64,000 nucleotides of DNA, taken from positions 186,001-250,000 of the forward strand of contig CP183313.1 in assembly GCA_051414845.1 (NCBI GenBank). The letters are read 5' to 3'. The translations under genes were made by a program, and so were the position numbers. The notes beneath the pieces were generated by a model. It was not told the DNA's origin and searched no databases. It saw only the letters and a list, made by a program, of their open reading frames with translations. Below are positions 52,334-57,977 of the stretch, piece after piece; position 1 is the first letter of the stretch; every line of letters begins with the position of its first letter. Source of the stretch: Simonsiella sp051414845 (GTDB taxonomy: Bacteria; Pseudomonadota; Gammaproteobacteria; Burkholderiales; Neisseriaceae).

Positions 52334-52577
52334 AACACTTTTTTTCTTTAAAATTTAAAACAAAAAAAGAATTGTCTGGAAACATCGTTTCAATTTTTTC
52401 ATCATTGAATTTGGAATAAAAATTCCAAAACCAATATGATTCAACGCATTCAGCAATATTCTTTTTCCTTATCAATTCACGATAAAAAATATAAGCAAAA
52501 GGCAAATCACGATACAGATAAGATTGCTGTAATTGATACAACTCTTTTTCAGTAATAAACGGATCTAAAGTCTCCAC
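52278..52577 (-). CDS. AT-rich small protein of unknown function before tspB
   Basis: 99 residues, rich in Phe, Tyr, Lys and Glu, with no membrane segment and no family known to me. It overlaps the tspB start by 56 bases. The base composition differs strongly from the coat genes on both sides, so it could be a later addition, such as a superinfection-immunity or host-interaction gene. No ribosome site is clear (GGGTTAATTGTGGAG is upstream). Confidence 0.6.
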   Translation of the reverse strand: METLDPFITEKELYQLQQSYLYRDLPFAYIFYRELIRKKNIAECVESYWFWNFYSKFNDEKIETMFPDNSFFVLNFKEKKCYVIHPTRGLFKEFNYSAV

Positions 52578-52634
52578 AATTAACCCTTTCAGGCAGCCAC
52601 GCTGCTCTCTGTTAAAAAGGGTTAATCTACCACA

Positions 52635-52709
52635 TCACACGCTCAGCAGGAAGCACGCAATCATCGCAACCGCACCGAAACCCAATAAAAACCAAAAGTC
52701 AATTATCAT
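52635..52709 (-). CDS. 24-residue membrane peptide, likely pVII/pIX-like coat protein
   Basis: MIIDFWFLLGFGAVAMIACF plus LLSV, then TGA. One hydrophobic helix with an acidic start, the size and type of the gene VII and IX proteins of filamentous phage. GGGGCAAGTG is in front of the ATG, and it overlaps the end of the preceding gene by 11 bases. Confidence 0.6.
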   Translation of the reverse strand: MIIDFWFLLGFGAVAMIACFLLSV

Positions 52710-53010
52710 CACTTGCCCCTACTGCGTTCATAGATTTAATGAGATTTATCGCTGCTTTAAAGCCAAAAATAAAAACGGCAATCATCACGAGCATACTGCC
52801 CATTTGCGCCCCATTTTGAATTTGTTGCATGATGTCGCATTGCGGATGTGTGAGCTCAATTTTGTGTTGGTTTAAATACCAGCCATCGTCTTTTCGGACT
52901 GGACGGATAAGCTGCCCGTCGGCAGTGATAGTAGGGGGCATAGTGGACAAGATTAAGTCGTCTGCTTCGGTTTGTGTTGATACGCATTGAATGCCTACGC
53001 GATATGCCAT
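52699..53010 (-). CDS. phage minor structural protein with C-terminal membrane segment
   Basis: 103 residues. A soluble N-terminal part with Cys residues (I-Q-C-V-S-T and H-P-Q-C-D) and one membrane segment (about 71-93). It lies directly after the major coat gene, a place filled by small membrane proteins in MDA and Nf phages. The precise virion role is unknown. Start at 53010 follows AAAAAGGGGGCAAT. Confidence 0.65.
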   Translation of the reverse strand: MAYRVGIQCVSTQTEADDLILSTMPPTITADGQLIRPVRKDDGWYLNQHKIELTHPQCDIMQQIQNGAQMGSMLVMIAVFIFGFKAAINLIKSMNAVGASDDN

Positions 53011-53028
53011 ATTGCCCCCTTTTTGGTA

Positions 53029-53286
53029 TTACTTAACGGTTTTAATCATACTCCAAGCCAATTTAATGCCTTGGACTGCAACGATTACTGTTATGGACGC
53101 CATGCCAATGGCAGATACCAATACAATCATGCCTGAAATGGCATCTGCTACTTTTGTACCAATGTCTTCAAGTGATGCTGCTGCGTTTGCACCTGTTGCA
53201 ACTGCGATTAAACTTGTAGCAACGGTGGCTTTTAAAATCGCTTCGTTGGTATTGAAGCCTTTTACTTTTTGCATGATTTTATTCAT
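53029..53286 (-). CDS. major coat protein (pVIII-like)
   Basis: 85 residues. A long leader with positive start and hydrophobic core, cleavage probable after G-A-N-A (residue 35), leaves a mature chain of about 50 residues: an acidic amphipathic start (A-A-S-L-E-D-I-G-T-K-V-A-D-A-I), one membrane helix (M-I-V-L-V-S-A-I-G-M-A-S-I-T-V-I-V-A) and a basic end (K-L-A-W-S-M-I-K-T-V-K). That is exactly the design of Inoviridae pVIII. AGGAGACAAGTC precedes the ATG. Confidence 0.9.
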   Translation of the reverse strand: MNKIMQKVKGFNTNEAILKATVATSLIAVATGANAAASLEDIGTKVADAISGMIVLVSAIGMASITVIVAVQGIKLAWSMIKTVK

Positions 53287-53372
53287 GACTTGTCTCCTAA
53301 AAATTAATGAAATGGGCGTGTCTCAAGGGGCTTTACCGCCACGCCCGAACGGTAAACTTTATGTGCTTTGCA

Positions 53373-53459
53373 TTAGCTTAAAAGGATGTACATGCTGCCT
53401 AGAAATAGAAATAGGCAGATGACAAATGCTACGCCCAATTGCGTCAATGTGAATCTCAT
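53373..53459 (-). CDS. 28-residue membrane peptide, likely pVII/pIX-like coat protein
   Basis: MRFTLTQLGVAFVICLFLFL then GSMYILLS and TAA. One membrane helix with a positive start. The ATG overlaps the stop of the preceding gene as ATGA, a coupled start, with AAAGGAAATGC upstream. Its place just before the major coat gene agrees with a small virion-end protein. Confidence 0.65.
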   Translation of the reverse strand: MRFTLTQLGVAFVICLFLFLGSMYILLS

Positions 53460-53662
53460 TGCATTTCCTTTTCTGATAGATAAAAACCGAAAATTAAGAT
53501 GTCTTGTCCGTCCATTTCATCCAGCGCAGTTTCTAAGGCTGCCTGATAGTCGGTAAAGTAGCCGGCTTGATTGACGAGCGTGCAGGTTTCTACGCTGCCG
53601 ATGCCGTCAGGTTTAAGAAATTCGCCTGTGTCGCGATTTTGGACGATGTACACTTTATGCAT
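53456..53662 (-). CDS. small phage protein of unknown function
   Basis: 68 residues. N-terminal pattern K-V-Y-I-V-Q-N-R-D-T-G-E-F-L-K-P, then an acidic helix (A-A-L-E-T-A-L-D-E-M-D). No known family. It sits between the ssDNA-binding-like gene and the coat genes, spaced 15 bases from the first, with an AAGAAAGCAGGTACACC leader. Confidence 0.6.
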   Translation of the reverse strand: MHKVYIVQNRDTGEFLKPDGIGSVETCTLVNQAGYFTDYQAALETALDEMDGQDILIFGFYLSEKEMQ

Positions 53663-53677
53663 GGTGTACCTGCTTTC

Positions 53678-54010
53678 TTATTTGTCGCCTTTGTCGTTGG
53701 GCGTTGGTTTGTTTGCTGTGCTATCCAATACGCGAACGGCGGTTACGTTGAGTTTTTGCGTTTTACCGTTGGTGGTGATTTGCACGTTTAATTCCGCCAT
53801 AAAGGGGAAGTTTTGTTTGGCGATGTGGTCGTAGTTGCTACTGTCGCCGTAGCGGTATTCGGACACGGTTTCGCCTTTGGCGTTACCTGTGCTTTCGTCC
53901 ATCGGTGTCAAACAAATAAGTTTGGTGTTGTCGTACTCGGGTCCGTTGGCATCTGGACGTCCTTTGTATTTTTTGGCACCAACGACTTTGACTTGAATTT
54001 TCATTTCCAT
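53678..54010 (-). CDS. probable phage ssDNA-binding protein (gene V-like)
   Basis: 110 residues from the ATG at 54010, which has AGGAGCAGTAAAC upstream; a longer frame is rejected. Mostly beta pattern beginning M-K-I-Q-V-K-V-V-G-A-K-K-Y-K-G-R, with K/R and aromatic residues spread as in small OB-fold proteins. It follows rep, where filamentous phages have their ssDNA-binding protein. The functional call is from position and shape, not a clear motif. Confidence 0.6.
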   Translation of the reverse strand: MEMKIQVKVVGAKKYKGRPDANGPEYDNTKLICLTPMDESTGNAKGETVSEYRYGDSSNYDHIAKQNFPFMAELNVQITTNGKTQKLNVTAVRVLDSTANKPTPNDKGDK

Positions 54011-54076
54011 GTTTACTGCTCCTATATGATTTAAAAAGGTACGACGATTACAGTGGCAGTCGCACAAGCCACATTC

Positions 54077-55384
54077 TTAAACTTGATTTGCCCAGTCGGG
54101 AACTTGGACGCTTTGGGCAATATGGTCGATTTCGGTAAACAGCATTTCGCGCACATAATCAAACGGTACGCCTGCTTCTTTGCGTTTGTTTTTACTCCAC
54201 TGATACGCTGCCCATAAAAAGGCTTCGTCGCGTTCGTGTTGCTCGTTTACAGCGCGTTGATAGTCTTGGTCTAGCTTGGTTTCAGGCGGGATTTCGCTTT
54301 GTTGCTGATGTAGGTAAACAGTTTCATCCAGTTCTACAGCCACAGCAGCAGCACATAAGCCTTTGGGTAAGCGGTCGTGGTCGGGTTTTAAACGCGCCCA
54401 GATTTCGGCTTCGGTTAAGTTCGGAAAGTAGGATTTGTACATATTCCATACGCCGCCAAAGGCGGTTTTTGCCCAGCTCTCTACTTTGTCTATGGTTTTT
54501 TCTACTTGTACGCGATGGCTTTTAATGCGGTCGGCTTTTTGCGTAAATTGCGCACAAATCGGATACACTCCACCAAAGTATTTGCCTGGCTCGCTTAAAA
54601 TGTCGGTCGTGATGTGCATGTCACGGTTGCGAAATTCGATTTCAAAACGAACCCATGGACTGTTTTTATCGCCCAGTTGTTTGCCTTTTTCATAAATTCG
54701 AACGTATTTTGCGCAATTGCGTGAGCCGATATAGAGTGTTCGCCCTGAACCGACTTCAAACAGTCGATTGCCGTTCTCATCAAAGGCGTTCCAATCACTG
54801 CCTACTTTATTCATTTTGGGACGGCGATTGGTCCAACTGAAAGCGCCATCAAAATAGGCTTGTTCCATGCTGCCTAAATCAAATAGGCTGCCTGAAAGGT
54901 CGTCTATGGTTAAATCGGCGCGAGTAATGCGCGGATTGATGGCTTCATCTAAAAATGGTTTTAAGCGTAGCTCCCAGCCCATTAAGGCTGCCTTACAACC
55001 TGCTGCGGTTAATTCCACGCATACCGAACCTTTTTGACTTTTACCGCCATAATGCACTTTGCCGTATAGGATTTCTTCTGTGCCCATTAAGTAACAATGC
55101 TCATAAAAGCGGTTACCGCTGGTTTTGGCTTTTTTCCAGAGCCCGAAACCGAAGATGTCCGCCAGTTGCTCGCTTAATACGCGCATAAAGTCTAATTCGC
55201 CTTTGAGTGGGCTTTCGGATAAGGCTTGCAGGGTATCTTGATGGAACGTGAATGAAATTTGGTCTATGAATGCTGCATCATCAACGCCACGACGTAGCGG
55301 TACTTCTACGACTCTGCCTGTTTCAGTCATAATCACTTGAGTGTAATGCTGTGCATTCGGTTTGATGGATTCAGTGCTTTTCAT
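54077..55384 (-). CDS. rep: phage replication initiation protein (Rep_trans/RstA-like)
   Basis: 435 residues. The replication initiation factor domain (PF02486 type) covers about 30-290, with D-Q-I-S-F-T-F near 41, P-R-I-T-R-A-D-L-T-I-D-D (about 175) and L-Y-I-G-S-R-N-C-A-K-Y-V-R-I-Y-E-K-G-K-Q (about 238), the usual signature including the Tyr that could nick the origin. It starts rolling-circle replication. The 18-bp inverted repeat at 55467-55527 lies 83 bases upstream. A DUS copy lies within the gene near 54887. Confidence 0.9.
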   Translation of the reverse strand: MKSTESIKPNAQHYTQVIMTETGRVVEVPLRRGVDDAAFIDQISFTFHQDTLQALSESPLKGELDFMRVLSEQLADIFGFGLWKKAKTSGNRFYEHCYLMGTEEILYGKVHYGGKSQKGSVCVELTAAGCKAALMGWELRLKPFLDEAINPRITRADLTIDDLSGSLFDLGSMEQAYFDGAFSWTNRRPKMNKVGSDWNAFDENGNRLFEVGSGRTLYIGSRNCAKYVRIYEKGKQLGDKNSPWVRFEIEFRNRDMHITTDILSEPGKYFGGVYPICAQFTQKADRIKSHRVQVEKTIDKVESWAKTAFGGVWNMYKSYFPNLTEAEIWARLKPDHDRLPKGLCAAAVAVELDETVYLHQQQSEIPPETKLDQDYQRAVNEQHERDEAFLWAAYQWSKNKRKEAGVPFDYVREMLFTEIDHIAQSVQVPDWANQV

Positions 55385-55442
55385 TCGTTCGCCCCTTGTG
55401 GTTTTAAATTACGGCTGCGCCGTCCTTTTCGTTCTTCCCCTA

Positions 55443-55763
55443 TTAGCCGTGGGGGTCGGCATTGACGGCGCAAGACGTGGCTGCTGTGTCAGCATGACTG
55501 CTTGCCACCGCAGCCACGTCTTGCGCCTGAAATTGCATACTGCTGTCATAAAGCAGAACAATCGGTAAGGACGTGCCGTATTGGGTTTGCAATGCAAATG
55601 CGCTGGCAATGATGCGTTGTAGGTCGGTATCAAAGCCGATGTCTTCGTGCATCCAGTCTTTGAAGTTGGTTTTGTAAAGGCATAAGCGGTAGCCATGTTC
55701 ATGCCGTGTGATGCGGTAGTGGCTGAGTGCGGTGTTGCCTTGGTTGGTGCTGAGTAACTTCAT
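55443..55763 (-). CDS. early phage protein of unknown function
   Basis: 106 residues. The first 75 have a plausible fold (Y-R-I-T-R-H-E-H-G-Y-R-L-C-L-Y-K-T-N), the rest (A-Q-D-V-A-A-V-A-S-S-H-A-D-T-A-A-T) is coded by a perfect DNA inverted repeat and may not be constrained as protein. No recognised family. Other frames here are open too but lack a good start. Confidence 0.5.
   Translation of the reverse strand: MKLLSTNQGNTALSHYRITRHEHGYRLCLYKTNFKDWMHEDIGFDTDLQRIIASAFALQTQYGTSLPIVLLYDSSMQFQAQDVAAVASSHADTAATSCAVNADPHG
55467..55527. repeat. perfect 18-bp inverted repeat upstream of rep
   Basis: GGCGCAAGACGTGGCTGC (55467-55484), a 25-base loop, GCAGCCACGTCTTGCGCC (55510-55527). Its place just before rep is that of a rolling-circle origin. 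It lies inside the C-terminal part of the gene at 55443. Confidence 0.88.
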
Positions 55764-55849
55764 TTTTATTTCGCTACTTTCGTTTGCGTAGGTAATAAAA
55801 TAGGGTTTTAACGAGCTCGCGGATTAGAGCGTTGAGAAAAACGTTCATT

Positions 55850-56062
55850 TCAGGATTGCTTAAAAAGTTTATCTTTCATGATTCGATACCATTGCAATGC
55901 TTCTAACCCCGACGTACCGAAATCCTTTAAAATTTTTTCGTCGCTGAAAGTGTGAATTTCAAACATAGCAATGGCTCTTAATCCATGTTCGCCATAATGC
56001 TTTTTAATCACGCTTAAATAGGCTTCTCTTAAGTCGTCTTTGAATTGTTGTTCATGTTTCAT
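55850..56062 (-). CDS. small early phage protein of unknown function
   Basis: 70 residues, helical, with charged face (F-K-D-D-L-R-E-A-Y-L-S-V-I-K-K). Nothing known. It follows the next upstream gene after 58 bases with a partial DUS in between. Confidence 0.55.
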   Translation of the reverse strand: MKHEQQFKDDLREAYLSVIKKHYGEHGLRAIAMFEIHTFSDEKILKDFGTSGLEALQWYRIMKDKLFKQS

Positions 56063-56120
56063 TTTTCAGGCTGCCTTAATAATTCGTTGAGTATGCCAAT
56101 CTCGCCTATCGCTTGTGCAA

Positions 56121-56402
56121 TTAGCGCGATGTGGGCTTTTTTAAGGCTTGCTCTTGCGCTGCTTGGTTTTGTCTTGCGATTTCACGCCAGCTTACTTTTT
56201 TGTAGTCTATGGCGTTTTCAAATTGGTTTAGGTGTTTGTCTTCAAAGGCTGCGATTTTTTCCAGTGCTTCAGGTAGGGTTTGGCAGATGTGCATTTCGCT
56301 TTTGTCAGGCAAACCGTTTTTTATGGTAAGCAGGGATACGCGGTAGTTTTGCGTTTCGGGATTGCGTCTAATCTGTACGTTTAAATCTTGGTTGTTTGAC
56401 AT
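56121..56402 (-). CDS. small early phage protein of unknown function
   Basis: 93 residues. Beta-rich start (V-Q-I-R-R-N-P-E-T-Q-N-Y-R-V-S-L) then a helix with Glu, Lys and Gln. It overlaps the preceding gene by 22 bases. Family unknown. Confidence 0.55.
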   Translation of the reverse strand: MSNNQDLNVQIRRNPETQNYRVSLLTIKNGLPDKSEMHICQTLPEALEKIAAFEDKHLNQFENAIDYKKVSWREIARQNQAAQEQALKKPTSR

Positions 56403-56683
56403 GGCATAATCCCTTTTTTTAAAAAATTTATTATGTGTTCTGCCATTTGCTCTATTTCAGTTTCCGTGGCGTCATTTGATAAATTTAAGGTTAAGAGTAA
56501 ATCTGTTCCTATTCGTTTTGTCTTCGAACGAATAAAGTTGATTTCAATCACTTCTGCGTATGTGAAGCTGTTTACAGTTATTAGATACTGCTCATCAATT
56601 AACTTTTCGCCCCAAATGGTTTCTATTTGATATTCTGGATTTTTATCCTTTAGGCGTTGCTTGATTGTTGATTTCGTGAATGT
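56381..56683 (-). CDS. small early phage protein of unknown function
   Basis: About 100 residues from the ATG at 56683 (MTFTKSTIKQRLKDK); the frame begins 21 bases earlier. Basic N-terminal helix, then a strand-rich middle. Its end overlaps the next gene. Its start overlaps or abuts the stop of the upstream gene (56688). Family unknown. Confidence 0.55.
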   Translation of the reverse strand, partial: TFTKSTIKQRLKDKNPEYQIETIWGEKLIDEQYLITVNSFTYAEVIEINFIRSKTKRIGTDLLLTLNLSNDATETEIEQMAEHIINFLKKGIMPCQTTKI

Positions 56684-56687
56684 CATT

Positions 56688-56948
56688 TTAAAAACCCTTT
56701 GCACTTGTTGAAAAATAGTCTGTAGAATTAATTAAATATTCTTCATAACGGCGATTTAATTCTTCAAAAGTGCTATCGTGAGCATCGATTGTTCTAAAAT
56801 GACCAGCTTTAAAACATTCATAGCCATGAATTAATGAATTAATTAAGATTTGACCCTTATAATTCGAGATTTCATAATTTGCGTTTAAAAGAGAAAGTTT
56901 TGAATCGATTTCGCTTAATTGAGCAGAATTTAATTTTTGATTTGACAT
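56688..56948 (-). CDS. first gene of the prophage early region, unknown function
   Basis: About 86 residues from the ATG at 56948 (MSNQKLNSAQLSEID). AAGGGG lies 7 bases upstream and is one arm of a hairpin (56952-56995), so the start may be masked in the RNA. The protein looks helical with a few Tyr and Cys and ends T-S-A-K-G-F. No family known. Confidence 0.55.
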   Translation of the reverse strand: MSNQKLNSAQLSEIDSKLSLLNANYEISNYKGQILINSLIHGYECFKAGHFRTIDAHDSTFEELNRRYEEYLINSTDYFSTSAKGF

Positions 56949-56951
56949 GTT

Positions 56952-56995
56952 AAAGCCCCTTGTAATTAACATTTTTAATCCAAGGGGCTTTTTTA
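56952..56995. terminator. hairpin at the right end of the prophage
   Basis: AAAGCCCCTTG and CAAGGGGCTTTTTT pair over 11 bp around 18 bases. On the plus strand it has a T6 run and could be a terminator. On the minus strand the AAGGGG arm is the ribosome site of the gene at 56948. The word TTAAAGCCCCTTG recurs at 57057-57069. Confidence 0.75.
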
Positions 56996-57145
56996 ACCTT
57001 ATTCAGATGATTGCTGATATTTTTAAAATATCGCAAAAGATACTTTGTTTGAATTTTAAAGCCCCTTGGTGTAGGGGCAAATATATAAGGCTGCCTGAAA
57101 GCAAATATCGTGTAAAATCATTCTATTCATTAAAAAGGAAAACCC

Positions 57146-57889
57146 ATGCTAGAACCGACCATTATCCGCCAAACTGCCACACTCGCCGATTGGCAATACA
57201 CGCATGGTATGGCGCTTGGCGACGACGGCTCGAATTATCCGCTGGATGTGAATTATTTTACTGAGGTATTTGCCAGCAATCCGCCGCTTAAAGTGGGTGA
57301 TAAATTGGAATTGTATTTACACTTAAACGAAAAAGGCGAAGTAGAAAAAATTGAATTTTGCCGTCCGCCCAAACAAGGCGATGCGCAGTATCTGAATTAT
57401 GTAGGTAATAGTAAAGAGGTATTTAAAATCAATGGCTTGAAAATATTTTCCCAGCCGAGACATTATATTGCTGTGCGTGCGATTGGTATATTGATTTTGG
57501 CGGCTTTGTGGTTATTTATCTATTTTACCAAAGGTAAAGTGGAGATTTTTTGGTTGATATATTCTGCTACTTATTGCATCGCCAACATCATAGCTATTTG
57601 GCGTATCTACAAAAATCCGCACTCGTTTGAATTATGGCGATTGACCTTAAATCAACAAGGCGTGGCGTTTGGTCAACAAAACGATGGTAAAAACGGCTTT
57701 TATCATTGGCAACAGATTGAATCTTATGCGTTTTGCAAAAGTAAATTTTTGCGCCGAAAGGTGTTGCGTTTGTATTTGAAAAGTGGGCAAAAAATGAATG
57801 TGTCTATGGCTTCTGTCGCGCAAGCCGATTTTGACCGCGCCCATCAATTTTTGCAAACGCATTTGCCTACGCGTGTTCAGGCTGCCTGA
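57146..57889 (+). CDS. membrane protein of unknown function
   Basis: 247 residues. N-terminal soluble part (1-108), two membrane segments (about 110-128 and 134-152) and a C-terminal part whose strand pattern (W-R-L-T-L-N-Q-Q-G-V-A-F-G and K-V-L-R-L-Y-L-K-S-G-Q-K) could be a PH-like domain. AAAAAGGAAAACCC gives a good start. It is the first chromosomal gene to the right of the prophage. An uptake sequence codes the last residues (V-Q-A-A). Confidence 0.65.
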   Translation: MLEPTIIRQTATLADWQYTHGMALGDDGSNYPLDVNYFTEVFASNPPLKVGDKLELYLHLNEKGEVEKIEFCRPPKQGDAQYLNYVGNSKEVFKINGLKIFSQPRHYIAVRAIGILILAALWLFIYFTKGKVEIFWLIYSATYCIANIIAIWRIYKNPHSFELWRLTLNQQGVAFGQQNDGKNGFYHWQQIESYAFCKSKFLRRKVLRLYLKSGQKMNVSMASVAQADFDRAHQFLQTHLPTRVQAA

Positions 57890-57977
57890 ATGAATGTTGA
57901 TAAGGTTCTTTCCTGAAAACTTTTCCCCAGTATAAATCTGTTAAAATTCGCCTTTTTTTCCGTTCAGGCAGCCTGAA

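Larger units (their letters stand above)
47370..57044 (-). mobile_element. MDA-like filamentous prophage with IS110-family recombinase
   Basis: About 9.7 kb. All genes run leftward, in an Inoviridae order: small early genes, rep, ssDNA-binding-like protein, tiny membrane proteins, major coat, minor coat, TspB (adsorption), DUF2523, Zot, recombinase. This matches MDA-type phages of Neisseria, which also carry TspB and a Piv/IS110-type recombinase. Only one complete uptake sequence is present (near 54887, in rep), against dozens per 10 kb outside, which marks it as foreign. The limits given are a 10-bp direct repeat AAAAGATACT (47370-47379 and 57035-57044); these are proposals, not proven ends. 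Confidence 0.85.
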
